64,000 nucleotides of DNA, from contig OV884012.1 of assembly GCA_930367205.1 (NCBI GenBank), positions 55,759,239 through 55,823,238 of the forward strand, written 5' to 3'. The position numbers and the translations under genes are program-made. The notes beneath the pieces were generated by a model. It did no database searches and was not told the DNA's origin. It saw nothing but the letters and a program-made list of their open reading frames with translations. Shown piece after piece: positions 46,301 through 60,740 of this stretch. How positions within the stretch are numbered: position 1 is the stretch's first letter; every line of letters starts with the position of its first letter. Source of the DNA: Acanthosoma haemorrhoidale. Taxonomy: Eukaryota > Arthropoda > Insecta > Hemiptera > Acanthosomatidae.

Positions 46301-48446
46301 CGAGTATAATGTTGTTTTTCTACATTTAGTCCAATTCCAACACATGATTAAGATTATTTATCATGACTTCAAAATAATTAGTTTGATACCTTCTTAATGA
46401 ACATGGTATAATATTATTGTTTTTTATTAGGTACAATTTAATTAAATTTTTAATGGAGTTTTATTGTGTCTCGTGCATTTTCTATCGTCTGGCATCATGC
46501 AATGTGTTTCAAATTCAGAATTAAATATGGATAAAATCAATGGTTTCTGCTTACAAAAAGAAACAATGAAACCGTAAAAACGTTTTTGTGTAACTTTCTA
46601 ATTTTGAATGGTATAAGCCAACAAAATTGAAAAAAAGTGCGGAAACCCACATAGGCGTCCAAGCACCTCTTCCGCTTCCAACTAGTTTCCTCCACTAGTA
46701 AAGAAAGAATTATTGAAAATCTCTTAACTTTTGTAATATCACGAGGTTTTCTGTTGTCTTCTGCCTAATTTACCTATTCCATAAGATGAAAATGCATCTG
46801 AATACTGTACGCGATGAACTTGTTAAAGGTCAAATTATCGACATTATTCAGTATAATAAATTTAATTTATTAAGCTTTTAGGTATCATTAATCTGACCCA
46901 ACTCAGGCTTAGCTAAACCAGTCTGTACCCTTTCGTGAGCGCGGATTATGTGACTGGTATAAAGTACAACATTGTTTTTACATTGAAAAGCGCGTGATTA
47001 GGCCAATTATTAATAAATAGATCGTAAATTCGTCAATTTAAAATAAAACGTTTCCACACAAGGCATCGATTAGAATATCTTAAATTTACTCCAAATTTGT
47101 GTCAAAGCGACATATTTGACTCTATTAAATATGTTGTGGTATATATTGGGTTAGGACAAACACGATTGATTACGAGTTTCCCCAATGAAATATTTTTTTG
47201 GGGGGGAGGGTTGTTCAGCACCCATATGTTGAGCAGCGTAGGCTCTTTTTTACACTAATTTGAGAGGTATGGTTAGATGTATGCGCGCGCATATGATAGT
47301 TTTTAGTTCAGTGTACTGTATTGTTATTGGAAGAATGTATCAGTAGGCTCATCTAGATTCTAATGGCTCATCTATACGGATGTATAGAGTATTGATGTAC
47401 GGAGTATGAATGGAATTTATTCCCGGCTTTAGTGGAAGAATTCTTCAGCACATTTGGCATGCCTTTTCATGTTTTACAGTAAACCGATTTCTGTTGATTT
47501 GTGAATGAACCAAGTTCATAGTGGATTTTTCTGTTGAAACATGATCACGAGCTAGATGAAGAAGAGCCACTAATCAGGGCATTTTACCAGTTACTTGTGA
47601 TTGGAATAACTGAGTTCATACTGAAGTGTGGATTTCACTGTTAATTGTTTATGAACTAGGTTCACGATAAATATTGCGTATATAGCTCGCCTTTAAAGAG
47701 AGAAGAAGCAGTAAAAGAGGACATTATGCCTATTGCTTATTATGACGAACCAACTTCATTTTGATATCGTGTACAAATCATGTTCATTCGATATTTTCTT
47801 TGGTTTGCGTACCATGTACGCTACCGGTAAAGGAGTTCACACCAAAATCTTATCACACAAGAACACTGACGGGAGCGAGAGGTAGAGAAATTGGGTTCCG
47901 AAAGCTGATTAGGGAGATTATCATTTTTTTAATCATTTAAACATTTTGATAATTTTAGTCACGTTTACATGCCTGGCTACAACTGGAAACTTCATTTTCA
48001 ATAATCTACGTACTGGTTTCAATTCGCACAATTATAGGATGCCTAGATCTGTGGCAGACAGTCATCGTCAAAATCCATTTGAAACCCAAATGAAATCTTG
48101 TTGAACCAACCTATATTTTTTTATATAATTGTACCTAATATAAGCCAGTAGTAACAGACAATATAAATTTAGTTTTATTGTTAGATCTTTTAGGAATTAG
48201 TTAAATATTTTTTTTTATTTCTTAGGGAATATTCTTTTAACCCCAAGGAAAAGGATTTTTTCCCCCTTTCTAAGCACCTTCAAAAGTCGTTACCAATCTA
48301 GGAAAGGAAAGGAGATATCATCTTTTACTGTCAGGAATATTAACTAACAGCATAACAGGACTTGGTATTAGATCTCACTTTCGGGTTACAAACAGGGACT
48401 AACCTGCAAACTAAAGCCGATCTAGTTCGTTTAGGGCATATGGAAC
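43346..48446. other. Intronic stretch, no gene seen
   Basis: AT-rich. A slightly GC-richer part at 45530-45790 has no recognised content. Confidence 0.5.
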
Positions 48447-48830
48447 ATGGTCATTGCAGTTAGGAACTGGTCCGTGGTTGTTACGAAATCCTCCACCCAA
48501 GGTGTAACACCTGACTTTCAAGCTCTGCCGGTAGTAATAGTATCCAGAGGCCCATTATTAGGTAGACTACCAATTGCTCTTGGGACTGTTTGTCGCCTTT
48601 CACTGGTTCAGTCCTGTGAGTCTGCTTGGGTCTCAGCTGGCTCGGCAATCCGTTTCTGTAGGTCTGTTGATAAGAGCAATCATGAAATGATAGTACGTGC
48701 GGTCTCTGGTAGTTCTTTTCAACACAAGTGGTCTACTGTTGATGAAGACGCTGCGAAAAGCACCCGCGCCGCACCGGCTTATGACCCAGCTTTGTCACCC
48801 ATCCATTTCAATCATTTTTCAAAGCATTGA
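48447..48830 (+). other. Unrecognised 127-codon ORF
   Basis: A long open frame for this AT-rich intron, in a locally GC-balanced segment. The protein lacks any motif I recognise, has no membrane segment or signal peptide, and has no splice context. It may be chance or an old transposon piece. Confidence 0.2.
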
Positions 48831-51800
48831 TTTTGGTCATTGTCCTCTAGAGCCATAGTAACTAAGTTAGGTGATATCTCCGAGCTGCAATCGTTTTCAA
48901 GTAGCATATTACAAATACTATTATATACATAGATAGGTTGATTTTTAATATATCCATTCCATTGGATATTTCTATTATACTTAGTTCTATGTAATTATTT
49001 AGTAAAATGGGCCATACCATGGCTTTAGTTTCCATCTTTGGAGATTGATTGCACTTATCTGGTAATAGCGGTTGTCAACCAAGTGTGCTCCTTCACAGAT
49101 AGGCCGATTCATGGTTTTTCTAGGCCATGTAGATATTGCGAGCCACTTTTGAATTGAAATCAACCGATATACGTTCAAATTTATATAATTATAAATTATA
49201 ACGTCAATACTTACATATTACATATCTGATCTTACATTTAAAGGATGAGATTATTTTTATTAAACTGGAACTTTGGTTAACCTTTTTGTATATATGTACG
49301 TTCCACTATCTGAAGAGTTGATAAAAATCTAATATTTAATAGTTATTTATAATTTTATTTTATAGTAGAAAAAAATTCAGAAACCGAAATTGTTTGAAAT
49401 GACATCTCTCAATTTGGCTCTTTCACTTTCTTCGTCTTTAAGTTTATAAATATTTTTAGAAAAAATTATTATATACGTTTCTTCCCCAGAGTTATCCATA
49501 TTGTTTTTCCATATTATATTATTTTCCTCCCGGATTGCTGTAAATGTTTACCCAGATTTCAGATGAGATTCGTAAAAAAATACTAGTACAGCTGTGGCTT
49601 TCCTTCATAAAAAGTAATAATTCAATTCTACTAGCTGATTGCAATTTATTACCTTCAATATTTGCTTTGCGTTACAGCAAAGTAACGAAATGCCGAAAAG
49701 TATAATTACCTCGTTACCCTTATGCCAGGAATCTGGCAGACAGGGCGGGTGAAGGGTGGAGGAGTGACCTAGTAAGCCCACTTAGCAGGCAGACAGGGGC
49801 TAATTGGCCACACCACCCCCAAATATTTCACTGCCCCCAGATCGGTGTGTTCAATAAGAGATGAGCCGTTGTCGTTCCTGCGGCCGCCGATAGAGCTCAG
49901 GCTGACAGTGCCCGCCCTTGCCACCTCTTGGCCAACCCCCGTACTAGCCTAATCGATACTTTTTTAACTGAGTAATTAACTTTCATGTTCTTTCAAAGCA
50001 TTTCTGACCCCCCCCCCCCTCCCCGGGTTCCCCTTTCCTTTCCTAGCTCTAGCCACTATTTCCCCCATGGTCGCATTTTTTTTTTTTTTTTTTTTTTTAA
50101 CATTTATACATTCAGGTTTAATAAATGCTTTACAAACAAGGCTGGGGGTTTGAATGCAAATGACACAGCTTTTATCTGTTATTTTCTTTTCTTTAGCAAA
50201 CGTTAGCTAACTTGAGCTGTAGAGCGATTTTTAATTTAAATATTTATTTATATATTTACTAATAATAAATGATCATATAAGTTTAAATATGAGTTAGTAT
50301 TACAGATGCCTCTAAATTTAATTATAATCATAAATAAACTCTACACACTCAAGTTGATGAGTTGTAATATCACGATAACCTAAACAAAGACATACGTTGA
50401 GAACCTGCTGCCTGTATTTCTTGCATAATATTATATCTGGTATATAGATATATATATATATATATATATATTACATTTGGTTTTCTACCCCATAAGAACA
50501 TTGGTTAGGACAGACAGACAGAAGACAACTTGTGGTGAAAACACAAGGTTATCATTTGGATGAATCAACAAAATCTCCGAATACCAAAATAATGGATTTG
50601 GATTTCGTCTTTTACTCTAAGTCAAATGCAGTTTCATTTTACCTGGAACTGATTTTTCTGAAATCTGATGCTTCACTTAACATAGTACAACATTATATGA
50701 ATTTCTTAAACAACAAAATTTCTTTAAAAAAACGTTCAACTGACGATCGATTTACAGCCAAAAGATTGCACAATCGGCTATTCTTTATTGCGTTGTATGT
50801 AATAATAATAACATATTAGTTAACTTAACGATACGCTCGCAAAACACAGCCGAAAAAAGACAATTACCAACTATGAAAAAAGTGTCTACTTCGAAAATCG
50901 ATGGGGGTTAAGCAGTTACCCTCCAAAGGACTAACTGCCTTAAGAACAAGTTTTAATTATTTGTTTAGTGATGAATTATTACATTTCAAGATTTCGGTGG
51001 ACAAATCGTCCTCATCTTATCCCCATGTGTCCTAGATTTGCTCCCAGAAACGTAGCTTTGTCTTTGAATAAACCAGTCACTTCCCATAATGAAGCATCCT
51101 TTGGCTTCAAAAGGAAAGAGGGTGGGCTGGTAGAGAGTAAGGGTAATTCTTCCTTCAGTGAATATATTAAACATGGCACTCTGAGTACTTCCTGGTGAAA
51201 CATAGGCCACCGGGGGAAGGAAGTGTGGTCTGAGAAAAAACTAAGTATAAGTTTGACTGAAGTAATCCCGTCAAAAAGATAAAATTTTTATAGTACAGTA
51301 AAATGCTTTAATTGTACAGTAACGAGCAACAGTAAAATCCTCGTCTCAAGATCACAATTATAATAATACTGTTACTAAACGTTAACAGTTTATCTATACT
51401 ATATGTATTTGTTAAAGGTCAGTAATAGTATTATTACAGTTACATATTTTGTTGTATACATAATGGTTTTTTCATTGCTGGTCGTTGTAAATCTCAGGAC
51501 ATTTTCCTATTCAGAATCCGTAAGGAGAACACAGAAAAATTCATAACTGGGCGAGCCGAAATGTAAAATAATCAGTAAAATTTAACAAAAGCGAGCTAAG
51601 GTGGGTCAAATTAGAGATCACATTACTGTTATTAATACATCGCATGTGCCAAGTACAAACCTTATTCTTCCATGTTCTATTTTTCTGAGTATATTTGCAA
51701 TATGTATATGTAGGTTATTTGATACATATGGTGTTTTATCTGTATATGTAGTTTGTAAAGGTGCATCACGCTCTCATTACATTCGATAAGGGAGTTCATT

Positions 51801-54800
51801 GAATGTAGAATATATGTATTACTCCACACAGAAAATGTATTGACACATTGACTACACAAAACTAACTTAGCAGTACACTCAGAAGTAAATGATACTCAGG
51901 GCAGAGAAACAACTAAGAATCTTCTTTTATAATATTTGATTTGAATTTTTCATTTAGTTGTTTATTATATTTGATATTTTTTTTTATTTGAAGGTTTGTA
52001 TTAAACTATTTCTTATTTTTTTAAGTGTGAATAAAAACGTGTGCTATCATTGTCTTATAACAATGAAAAGTAACTCATCCTCACAAATAATGCATAGCAT
52101 ATTATTAAGCTATCATAAAGCTTTGCACGGTTTCGATGAAAAACAGATTTTATTGATTAACTTACGCGGAGTCGTTATCCCAGATAGCAGTATATCAATT
52201 ACCCATTAACAAAGTAAGCTTTGATTGGTAGTTATCGGTAGAGGCAACTTTTGATTCAAGCGTCGAGCAACAATTGTATCACGGTCGATCCCCTCCCCCC
52301 CTATCCGCCGCGACAGTCTGTAGTTGTAATTGAATATATCAAAAGGATCGAAACAAACCTGTGATTGGTCCCACGGTCTTTGATTGGGGCAGCTTCGAAA
52401 GGGGACAAGGCACGACTGTTTGCTTTTTGAAAACCAAACCATCCCACGGGTTGCATACACGCGCTTTCAAACAGGATTCCCGATTTGTTTGAGTGGAGCA
52501 TTGTTTCTCTGCCTGTGTCAAACACACGTGGAACCATTCTCTTTTGATTTATTTTTTCCACATTTATTTTTATTTACAAATTTCATAAAAAACAAAACAG
52601 TGTATTTAAACTTAGTATTCAATACTGTTTGCCAGATAGAAAAAATTTCAATAAAAAAATGTTTTTTTCAATTAAATTATTTTATTGTTGATTTTTTGGT
52701 CCCAAGATAACCAACCTCATAATATACACTCCCCTTTTCAAACGTGATGGCTTTTAATTTCTTATTTAGTATGGCAGGAAAACTCTTGACTATAAGCATT
52801 TATGTTGTTCTGTACTCTGAAACTATTAGATTATAATTTTTCCTGCCAGATGTATATATACGGATTATAAAGTGTTTTCTTGAGTACGTCTTTTCCGCGA
52901 ATGAGTTTTGCTTAATATCCACTATTGCCGTGTGACGAAATCTATCTACTCCTACAAAATATTATCAAAATGCTACTTAGGAAATTCATTTTATAAAGAG
53001 ATAAAAGTCGGTATGAATTTAGGTGAGACACTTACTTAAAAAATTATAATGCCAAAACCAATCACATGTGAATGAATGATTGCATGCTTCATCATGAAAT
53101 GAAGAAACAATAAATTTACCTGAATGAATAGGTGATATCGGAAGGTACAAGCTCTACCATACAATGAAAGATATTTATATTCTTCACAAATTATCCCACT
53201 TCGGTACATTTGACTGTGAGCAAATTAAGCTGTGCTGTTCTAACCCAGTCATAGTTATCTGAGGTTTTTTGAGTGAGTTCAGCAGAGGGACATGGAGATT
53301 CCCTAGCATTCCATCTGTTTGCATTGTTTTCCCAAGAGTGAACAAATGACTTGTACAGTAATTAATCTGAAAGTGCAAATAGTTTCCTGTGCATAATATA
53401 CAAGCTTGTGCAGCTAGTCTTCATACCTTGTTGAGATAAAAGCTGCATTTTGAATTTAAACAGTGTCCAGCATATAAGACTAGGTAGGAAAATACCGCAT
53501 GAGACTGAGATAAATATTATTAGAGACTTTATACTCTCAGGCTTTGGATTCAACCTCCAAAATAATCAGACATTATTTTGATAGAGAAGATTATGCAGCC
53601 GGTCTTTCCGGTATTCACGTTGTTTACTAACTCAGTTAGTCACTAATTTCCTTCCAAACGTCTGCGAAAAGGTTCTTTTTTTTAATTGAGGCTATTGGTG
53701 TAGTCCACAATACCGTCATCAAGAGAGATCTCGACAACATTTTTGGGGGTGTATGATATCTGTTGTGAGAAGGGTGTCACTATTATAAAGAGCTTCAAAA
53801 ACTTATGGTTCAAATCACCGTGTGAGCAACTTCACAGTATTCCCAACAATATTGTATTGTGAAAGAGTATTATCTTGGCTTGACAACTAATTACTGCTCT
53901 ATCATATCATATAATAACTTACGTGGATATTAATTATTCGGAGTTGAAGCGACAATAATTATATCTGACTGAATTGTTTGTTGTATAATCCTCTTTAGTT
54001 CATAGGTGATCGTCAAAAGTTTTTTTTTCATGAATAAATCAAATTTTCGTTTAGTGGTTTTCATCCATGGTTTTACAGACTCCACTATAAATAGTTGCCA
54101 ACAATCATAAATAATACCTTTTTTTTTAAAAATAAATAAATAAATAATACCTAATTATAAAACATGTGAATTATACATGATAATTATGTAATTGAACAGT
54201 ATCATGTAAATACAACAAGTAATTCGATATGAATTGTAAAGAAAAACATAAGTATTATGTTATCTATCTAAGAATAATATTTATAATTAAGGATGTTTTT
54301 TTCTGTCCTGAAGGAATAATTATTCTTGTGATAAGTTTGTTTTAGTACACAAACGTATAGCATTAATGTTGTTTTTAATTAAGCCTAAATTCTATTTATT
54401 GGGAAATTTGATATAACTGCCAGACTGATTGAACAGGAAGTGCTTCGAGTTCGTTCATTCAATCTAAAAGCTAATTATAATATTTATAAGCCAATAGGTA
54501 TCATTTATGTATCGGACTCAACCGCAATTTCAGTCCTGCTTTAATAAAAAAGATACTCAATTATAACCATAATGTGATATTGAAGATTTATCTAGACTGT
54601 TTGCGCTGGTTCCAACTTTGCAGATTTCCCAAAAGGGAGGAGTGGAAAAGCGAGTCGGTGAAGACCATTTTCTAGAATTAGTAGGCATTTCAAAAATCTG
54701 GTGGAAAAGTTCGCAATAAGAATATTGTTGCACAAACATTGTATTTATTATAATCCATAAAATGATTTTTTATTCTGAAAGTACGCTCTCCTGAAATTGA

Positions 54801-54891
54801 AAGGAGGCAGAAACATAACCAATTAAAATGTTCTATTTTCTTTTATTCTTGACACTTTAAGTACTAATATTGTAATGAATTAATGGAAACA
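48831..54891. other. Intronic stretch with a GC-rich island (49720-49960) and microsatellite DNA
   Basis: The island 49720-49960 has GC content well above its flanks and no good ORF. A C11 run and a T24 run follow at about 50011 and 50078. A short TA microsatellite lies at 50449-50471. Nothing else supported. Confidence 0.45.
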
Positions 54892-55370
54892 TTTTTTTGT
54901 TTCTTTCATAGCCCCTTTAAATTTACAGATAATTATAGAGCCTCAGGCGAATCTATTTACTAATTATTTTTGTATTTCCTGTAGCATCGCTACATTATAT
55001 ACAGGTTTTGTTATTTTATAAAAATTATATAATGATCCACATTATACGTGACTGGACTAAACTGATTAATAAAGGTGATGGGGCTCACCTTTTTGATCAA
55101 ACTTAAAACTAACTTACATACTAATTCTTAACTTAATTTTTCCCCGACAGCTTGTTGCCATCGATGCGGTAGGGGTGGTGGGGCCCATTGTTTTAAACAG
55201 TGGGTTTGTCAGGTGCTGCAACGAGTCAAAAAACTTCATGAGCCTCCGGCGGATGAACTCAACAAACCGACGGCACACCACGCAACGGTGTCAGCGTTCT
55301 TTAACCTCTCTCGAGAGGTACATCGGACCACTTTTTGCATGATCCCATTCTGGAAATGTAGAAACATTAG
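54892..55370 (-). pseudogene. LINE-A 3' fragment, second copy
   Basis: Collinear with 58714-59220. It has a T-rich tail complement, AGCCCCTTTAAATTTACAG, ATTATACGTGACTGG, GGTGATGGGGCTCACC and a damaged coding end near 55200-55360 (frameshifted). It is 5'-truncated near 55370. Confidence 0.85.
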
Positions 55371-56299
55371 AATATTAAATGATTAATGAGCTATTATTGA
55401 CAGCTTCACTTTTCGAATAGTAGGTGGTTTATCAACCCTTGCCTAAATTGCCCATTAAAGTCACTGCTGGGCCTCTACTGTCAAAATATAACAATAATAA
55501 TACTCCAACTAAAGTGTTTAACATTTTGGATTAAACGTCCAATTTCAATTTGAAGTGTCTTGCAGTTGCCTTCCATATAACTCTGAATAAGCTTGTTCCC
55601 AGTCCCAATAATCCTAGAAAATATTGTATGGTTTACCAACTCACAATGTCACTAAATGTTAGTTAATATTTAACCTAATTCTTGTGCCCTCCTCGTCACT
55701 ACATTACAGTTTATATGTATATACATTTATGTATTAATAATAAGACACTTTGCTCTCTACTCGTAGAGGGTGGACATCGCAGCGACTGAGGATTTACCGC
55801 CCTGGCAGTTAGTAGCTAATTTATTAGAGAGCTCAGGGTGACTGTAATGGCGACCACCTCTGCGTAGCTAGCGCCGATAAATTTACATTGAATTACGGCT
55901 AAATATCCCGTATGGGGTCATTATCGCTGTCATTAAAATCCCATCAGGCCGAACCGGTCTCCGGTTGTAAAAATATATATAATATCTGATATTTTCGTCG
56001 AGGTGGGCACTGGAAGATAACAAATTAATTATGAATCGGTACCTATAATAATAACAAATCGGGTACTGCCGCTTCTAATGTGTTTAATGAAAAATAAATA
56101 ATGATGTGTTTAATAAACATAATTCCTAACGAAAATGATCCTGGATGAGTGGATATTTTCTGTAAATTTGTGCACATGAAACAGAATTTAGTTGGTATGT
56201 TAACACTGCTGACTTTTTAACTATTCAAGACATATGTAATCCCTTGCAACAGCTTAGTTGGATCATACAATAAAGCAGAAAATTAGTATGTGAAGTATA
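55371..56299. other. Intronic stretch with a GC-richer island (55755-55980)
   Basis: No gene seen. The island has no clear ORF or repeat identity. Confidence 0.45.
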
Positions 56300-56550
56300 G
56301 TATAACGGCATTGACTGCTCTTATCCAGTGACGCGGCTGACGGAGGAGCATGGGGGACTTCCCAAGACTCCGCTTCCTCCTTCGCACGTGAGGGAGGTGA
56401 CAACCATGTGGACTTGGGAGGTCTCTGAGCTGTTTGTATGTAAAGAGAATGAATACTATAAATATGGTATGAACGAGATCATTTATCACAATTACTTATT
56501 GCCCAATGAGGCAAATCGTAATTTTATTATAATAAAGTTGTTGTTGGTTG
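56300..56550 (+). mobile_element. LINE-B 3' end fragment, (GTT)n-type tail
   Basis: It shares GTGACGCGGCTGACGGAGGAGC and ATAAATATGGTATGAACGAGATCATTT (in parts) with the other LINE-B copies. It ends ATAATAAAGTTGTTGTTGG, a short tandem tail different from the TA tails of the copies at 15080 and 34340. Confidence 0.7.
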
Positions 56551-57739
56551 GAATGTTGAACTAAGGCCTCCAAGTCAATCAAGGTATTCAGAGCTATTTA
56601 AAACCCATACATAACACGAAACATTGAAGGGTCGAATCTTGAAAGTTACCCCCCACTTTACAACAGATTCACACTTAATTTGAAAGGATACTAAATTCCA
56701 AAAAATCTCGAACTTTAAATCATCCAAACCTCTCCTCATTGAATTGTTGTATATGAGGAGTGTGTTATATCACAAAATAAAACAACTTTCTGCCTTTCCA
56801 GGGGTTAATTGATTTATAACAGAACTTTTTCGACTGATTAGACTGCTTACATCCTCTAGGGTCGAACTATTACATATAAATTAAAAAGTTATGACTAATG
56901 TCAAAAATGGTCGCAACAATTAAAAGTATAAAATAAAATATTTCAACATTAACTAAAATTTGTGGTTCCTGTGAGAAAGACTATTTAACATTTTTCTCCG
57001 CAAGCCATATTGTAGAGCTATTTTTATTCCGTTTTTATTAAAAGTTAATTCTTTCATTATTTGTAATTACTTTAATTAGATATTTTAGTTAATAATTAAT
57101 ATTTTATGGATGTATACTGTTTTATTGTGCTTTTTAGTAACTTCGATCAATTTTTAAAGCTTGTAAAGTTATTTTAATTAGCTTTAAATTTTTATGTTTA
57201 TTTATGTAGTTTAATTGGTGCCTTTGCTTGTGTATAATTTGTAAATATTTCAATATTTGTGGATTTATAATGCTTCAATTATTATATTTTTAGTTGCTAA
57301 AAACCATTTCTGACGCTTTTGATGATATTTTAGCTTTTCACAAGCTCACGTCTGTTTTTCTAGTGAATGTTACAGCTTGAATCATTGGAGAACTAGTCCA
57401 TCGAAAACGGTGTGATATAAATTAATACAACTCTAGAGAGACAGGAAGTTTTTTTATTTCGTTCTATACCTCTCTCTCCCCGCACCACCTTGATATAATC
57501 TGTTGTCTGATCTAAGTAAGTAGTTTGTATTTTATTGCCAATATCGGCCCGAATAAATTCGAAAAGACCGAATAAGGTAGACGTGTTCCATAAAAGACAA
57601 AAAGTAATGTATATTTAACAAGTGATAATTTAAGGCCTGAGCTCATCAGGTTATACGTTAACAGTTCATGTTATTTTCAAGGCACCCTTACAGCAGTTAA
57701 GTTAAGGGCCTCATCTGTTTAATACATAAAGCATATATA

Positions 57740-57801
<62 letters not shown>

Positions 57802-58713
57802 TAACAGTTAAAAATCAGCATATTACGTTGTTGTGGTTAAAATCACAATAAATTAAAAAATTACCAGAGAGAGGTATTTTTGAAAATCTTCCTACTTACT
57901 AGTATTGTTGGACGGCTTTCCATCGATTTTTATTTTAATGCTTTCGAGCTTGTTCATAAATTGATGGTTACTGCTGCGTATGTGACTTACTGTGTAGGTT
58001 ACTTTTCTATGGCCTTTACAATTCATATGCTTGTAATGTACCGTATTTTCTTGCTAAATGTTCCCTGCATTCAACCTTCAGTTTCCTAAAAGCCTTACCC
58101 CTTATACTTGTCACGATTCAACAGTGCCCTAACTTAAGCCGGTACACCCACAATCGATCTTCGATAGGGATTGTATCTTTGGTCCTGGAAATCTGGTTTT
58201 TCATTATTTTTTTTTTATTAAATTTCATTGATAAATAGCTTCTTTTCAATTTTCTTTAATATAGCCTCGATTGTATTTGTACTATAACCCTTTATTATCG
58301 AGATCTGTCCTATCTTATTTGGTTATGTTATCTAACTTTTTTCATGAAGAGGGATATTTTGTAGTATGTTTAACAGAAAATTAATGGGTCTCTTGTAGTG
58401 TACAAAATTATAAATTTTGACGACCGATTATGTTCTGTATTATTTGTTAGGGCTTTAGTGGATTATTATTACAACTCATCAAGGCAGGCAATAAAATCGT
58501 TTTTGAAACTGCGCCGAAACACTTAATTGTGTGTTTTACATCACACTTAATTAGTTTTCATAATCTCACAGTTTTGTGTAAAGTAACAGCTGTTGGTAAA
58601 TAAGACTAGCGATAACTAAGATATTAGTCTCCAATCGGGGGACTCACCTGCTACTAGGTAACACCTTTCTAATGTCGAGTTGCATTATTATTATTTAAAT
58701 AACTCGACAGCAC
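56551..58713. other. Intronic stretch with a (TA)n microsatellite at 57748-57795
   Basis: AT-rich. The ~48 bp TA array is the only structured element seen. It carries no LTR retrotransposon. Confidence 0.6.
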
Positions 58714-59289
58714 TTTTTTTTTTCTTTCATAGCCCCTTTAAATTTACAGATAATTATATATAATTATAGATCCTCGGGTGAATATATTTACAAATTATTT
58801 TGTATTTCCTGTAGCATCACTACATTATATACAGGTTTTGTTATTTTATAGAAATTATATAATGAATAAACAAGTATAATGATATACATTATACGTGACT
58901 AGACTAAACTGACTAATAAAGGTGATGGGGCTCACCTTTTTGATCAACCTTAAAACTAACTTACATATTAATTCTTATCCTAATTTTTCCCTGACAGTCT
59001 GTTGCCATCGATGCGGGAGGGGTGGTGGGGTCATAGTGTTAAGCACTGGGTTTGTCAGGTGCTGCAATGAGTCAAAAAACTTAATGTGTCTCCGGCGGAT
59101 GAACTCACCCACCGGCGGTACACCAAGCAACGGGTGCAGGTCAGCGTTCTTCAACCTCTCGAAAGAGGTATGTTGGACCACTTTTCGCATGATTCCATTC
59201 TGGAAGTGTTGGAGACATTTGGCTGTATTGTCAGTCAAGTGAGTAAATAGCGGTGCACCGTACAGCAGAGCTGGCCGGATAATATTGTT
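58714..59289 (-). pseudogene. LINE-A 3' fragment, best-preserved copy
   Basis: The minus strand reads NIIRPALLYGAPLFTHLTD, CLQHFQNGIMRKVVQ, FERLKNADLHPLLGVPPV, EFIRRRHIKFFDSLQHLTN, then a stop. A ~280 bp 3' UTR follows, ending GGGGCTATGAAAGAAAAAAAAAA at 58714. This is the end of a Jockey-like reverse transcriptase ORF. The 5' end stops at 59289. Confidence 0.85.
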
Positions 59290-59503
59290 GATTCAATCGT
59301 AGGTGCCATAGGTAGACTCTCACTGCCTTCCCGAATCCACCCGCCTCCTTTAGGCATCCCACACCCCATATCCTTCTCATACTTCCTTCAAATAGGACTC
59401 CCCTTAGTGAAAGGCACCCATCAATCCAAAATAATTTTCCGCATCCTATTTTTTATAAGTTTGAGAGCTATGGGGGAAAAAAAAAAATCAAGATTCAATC
59501 GTA
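59290..59503 (+). mobile_element. SINE-like A-tailed retroposon (copy b) with exact 12 bp target duplication
   Basis: GATTCAATCGTA flanks it at 59290-59301 and 59492-59503. The insert (59302-59491) begins GGTGCCATAGGTAGACTCTC and ends in A12 plus a few bases. It is a 5'-shortened relative of copy a at 9868. Confidence 0.9.
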
Positions 59504-59777
59504 CTAAATGAATAGATTCGCCTGAGGATCTATAATTATCAGTAAATCTAAAGGGGCTACAGCAACCAGTGGACTCTCACCACTGTACCGTAACAATCAA
59601 CCTCCACCGAGGATTCCCACACGCCTTACTCCTCTCACACCACCTTCAAGCAGGTCCTCGTAGTACAAGGATCCGATCACCCTAAATATTTTATATTTCT
59701 CCCTCATCCTAAAATTCTAGCAGAGAGCTTAGAAAAAAAAAAAAAAAAAAAAAGGGGGCTATGAAAGGAAAAAAATA
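59504..59777 (+). mobile_element. LINE-A 3' end, opposite orientation, interrupted by SINE copy c
   Basis: GATTCGCCTGAGGATCTATAATTAT and AAATCTAAAGGGGCTA match the reverse complement of 58731-58800. After the SINE, GGGGGCTATGAAAGGAAAAAAA (59754-59775) is the LINE tail. Only ~75 bp of the LINE is present. The tail ends 27 bp before receptor exon C. Confidence 0.8.
59560..59750 (+). mobile_element. SINE-like A-tailed retroposon (copy c)
   Basis: A diverged member that shares GGACTCTCAC..., CCCACAC...CTTACTCCTCTCA..., CACCTTCAA and AGAGCT.AG(A)n with copies a and b. The host sequence AAAGGGGCTA before it and AAAGGGGGCTA after it form a probable target duplication inside the LINE-A end. Confidence 0.75.
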
Positions 59778-59788
59778 TGATTATGTGA

Positions 59789-60439
<651 letters not shown>

Positions 60440-60740
60440 ATTCCCCATAGCTATGGTGTCAGAGTGTCAATTCCCTTTCCTACCAAACCTAAAATATATC
60501 CTCCTTGTATTCGAATTCTCAATCCACTCCCCAACACATGATTTCTCAAGACTCCACCCCTCCACAGATCTTCTTCTTTCTACCGCTCTTTTCTCGTCCC
60601 TGCCTACAACCTTTGGAACCCAACATCTCCACCCATCCGTCATTCTTTCTCTCTCAAATCTGGTTCCTATGTATTTTTTCTGGTCTCCCACTATACCGTA
60701 ATCTAATTAGCTTAAGAGATATCCCATTAGCTTTATGATT
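60440..60740 (+). pseudogene. LINE-like reverse transcriptase C-terminal relic (third family)
   Basis: One + frame reads LHRSSSFYRSFLVPAYNLWN followed by PPIRHSFSLKSG. SFLVPA..LWN..P..IR is the usual end of several non-LTR reverse transcriptases. It is short and has no other supporting domain. Confidence 0.5.

Noticed and set aside
58714..59777. A fold-back DNA transposon with long inverted ends
   Set aside because: The inverted ends are two LINE-A 3' ends in opposite orientation with A tails, and the interior encodes a LINE reverse transcriptase end. Twin priming does not fit either, because both arms contain the 3' terminus.
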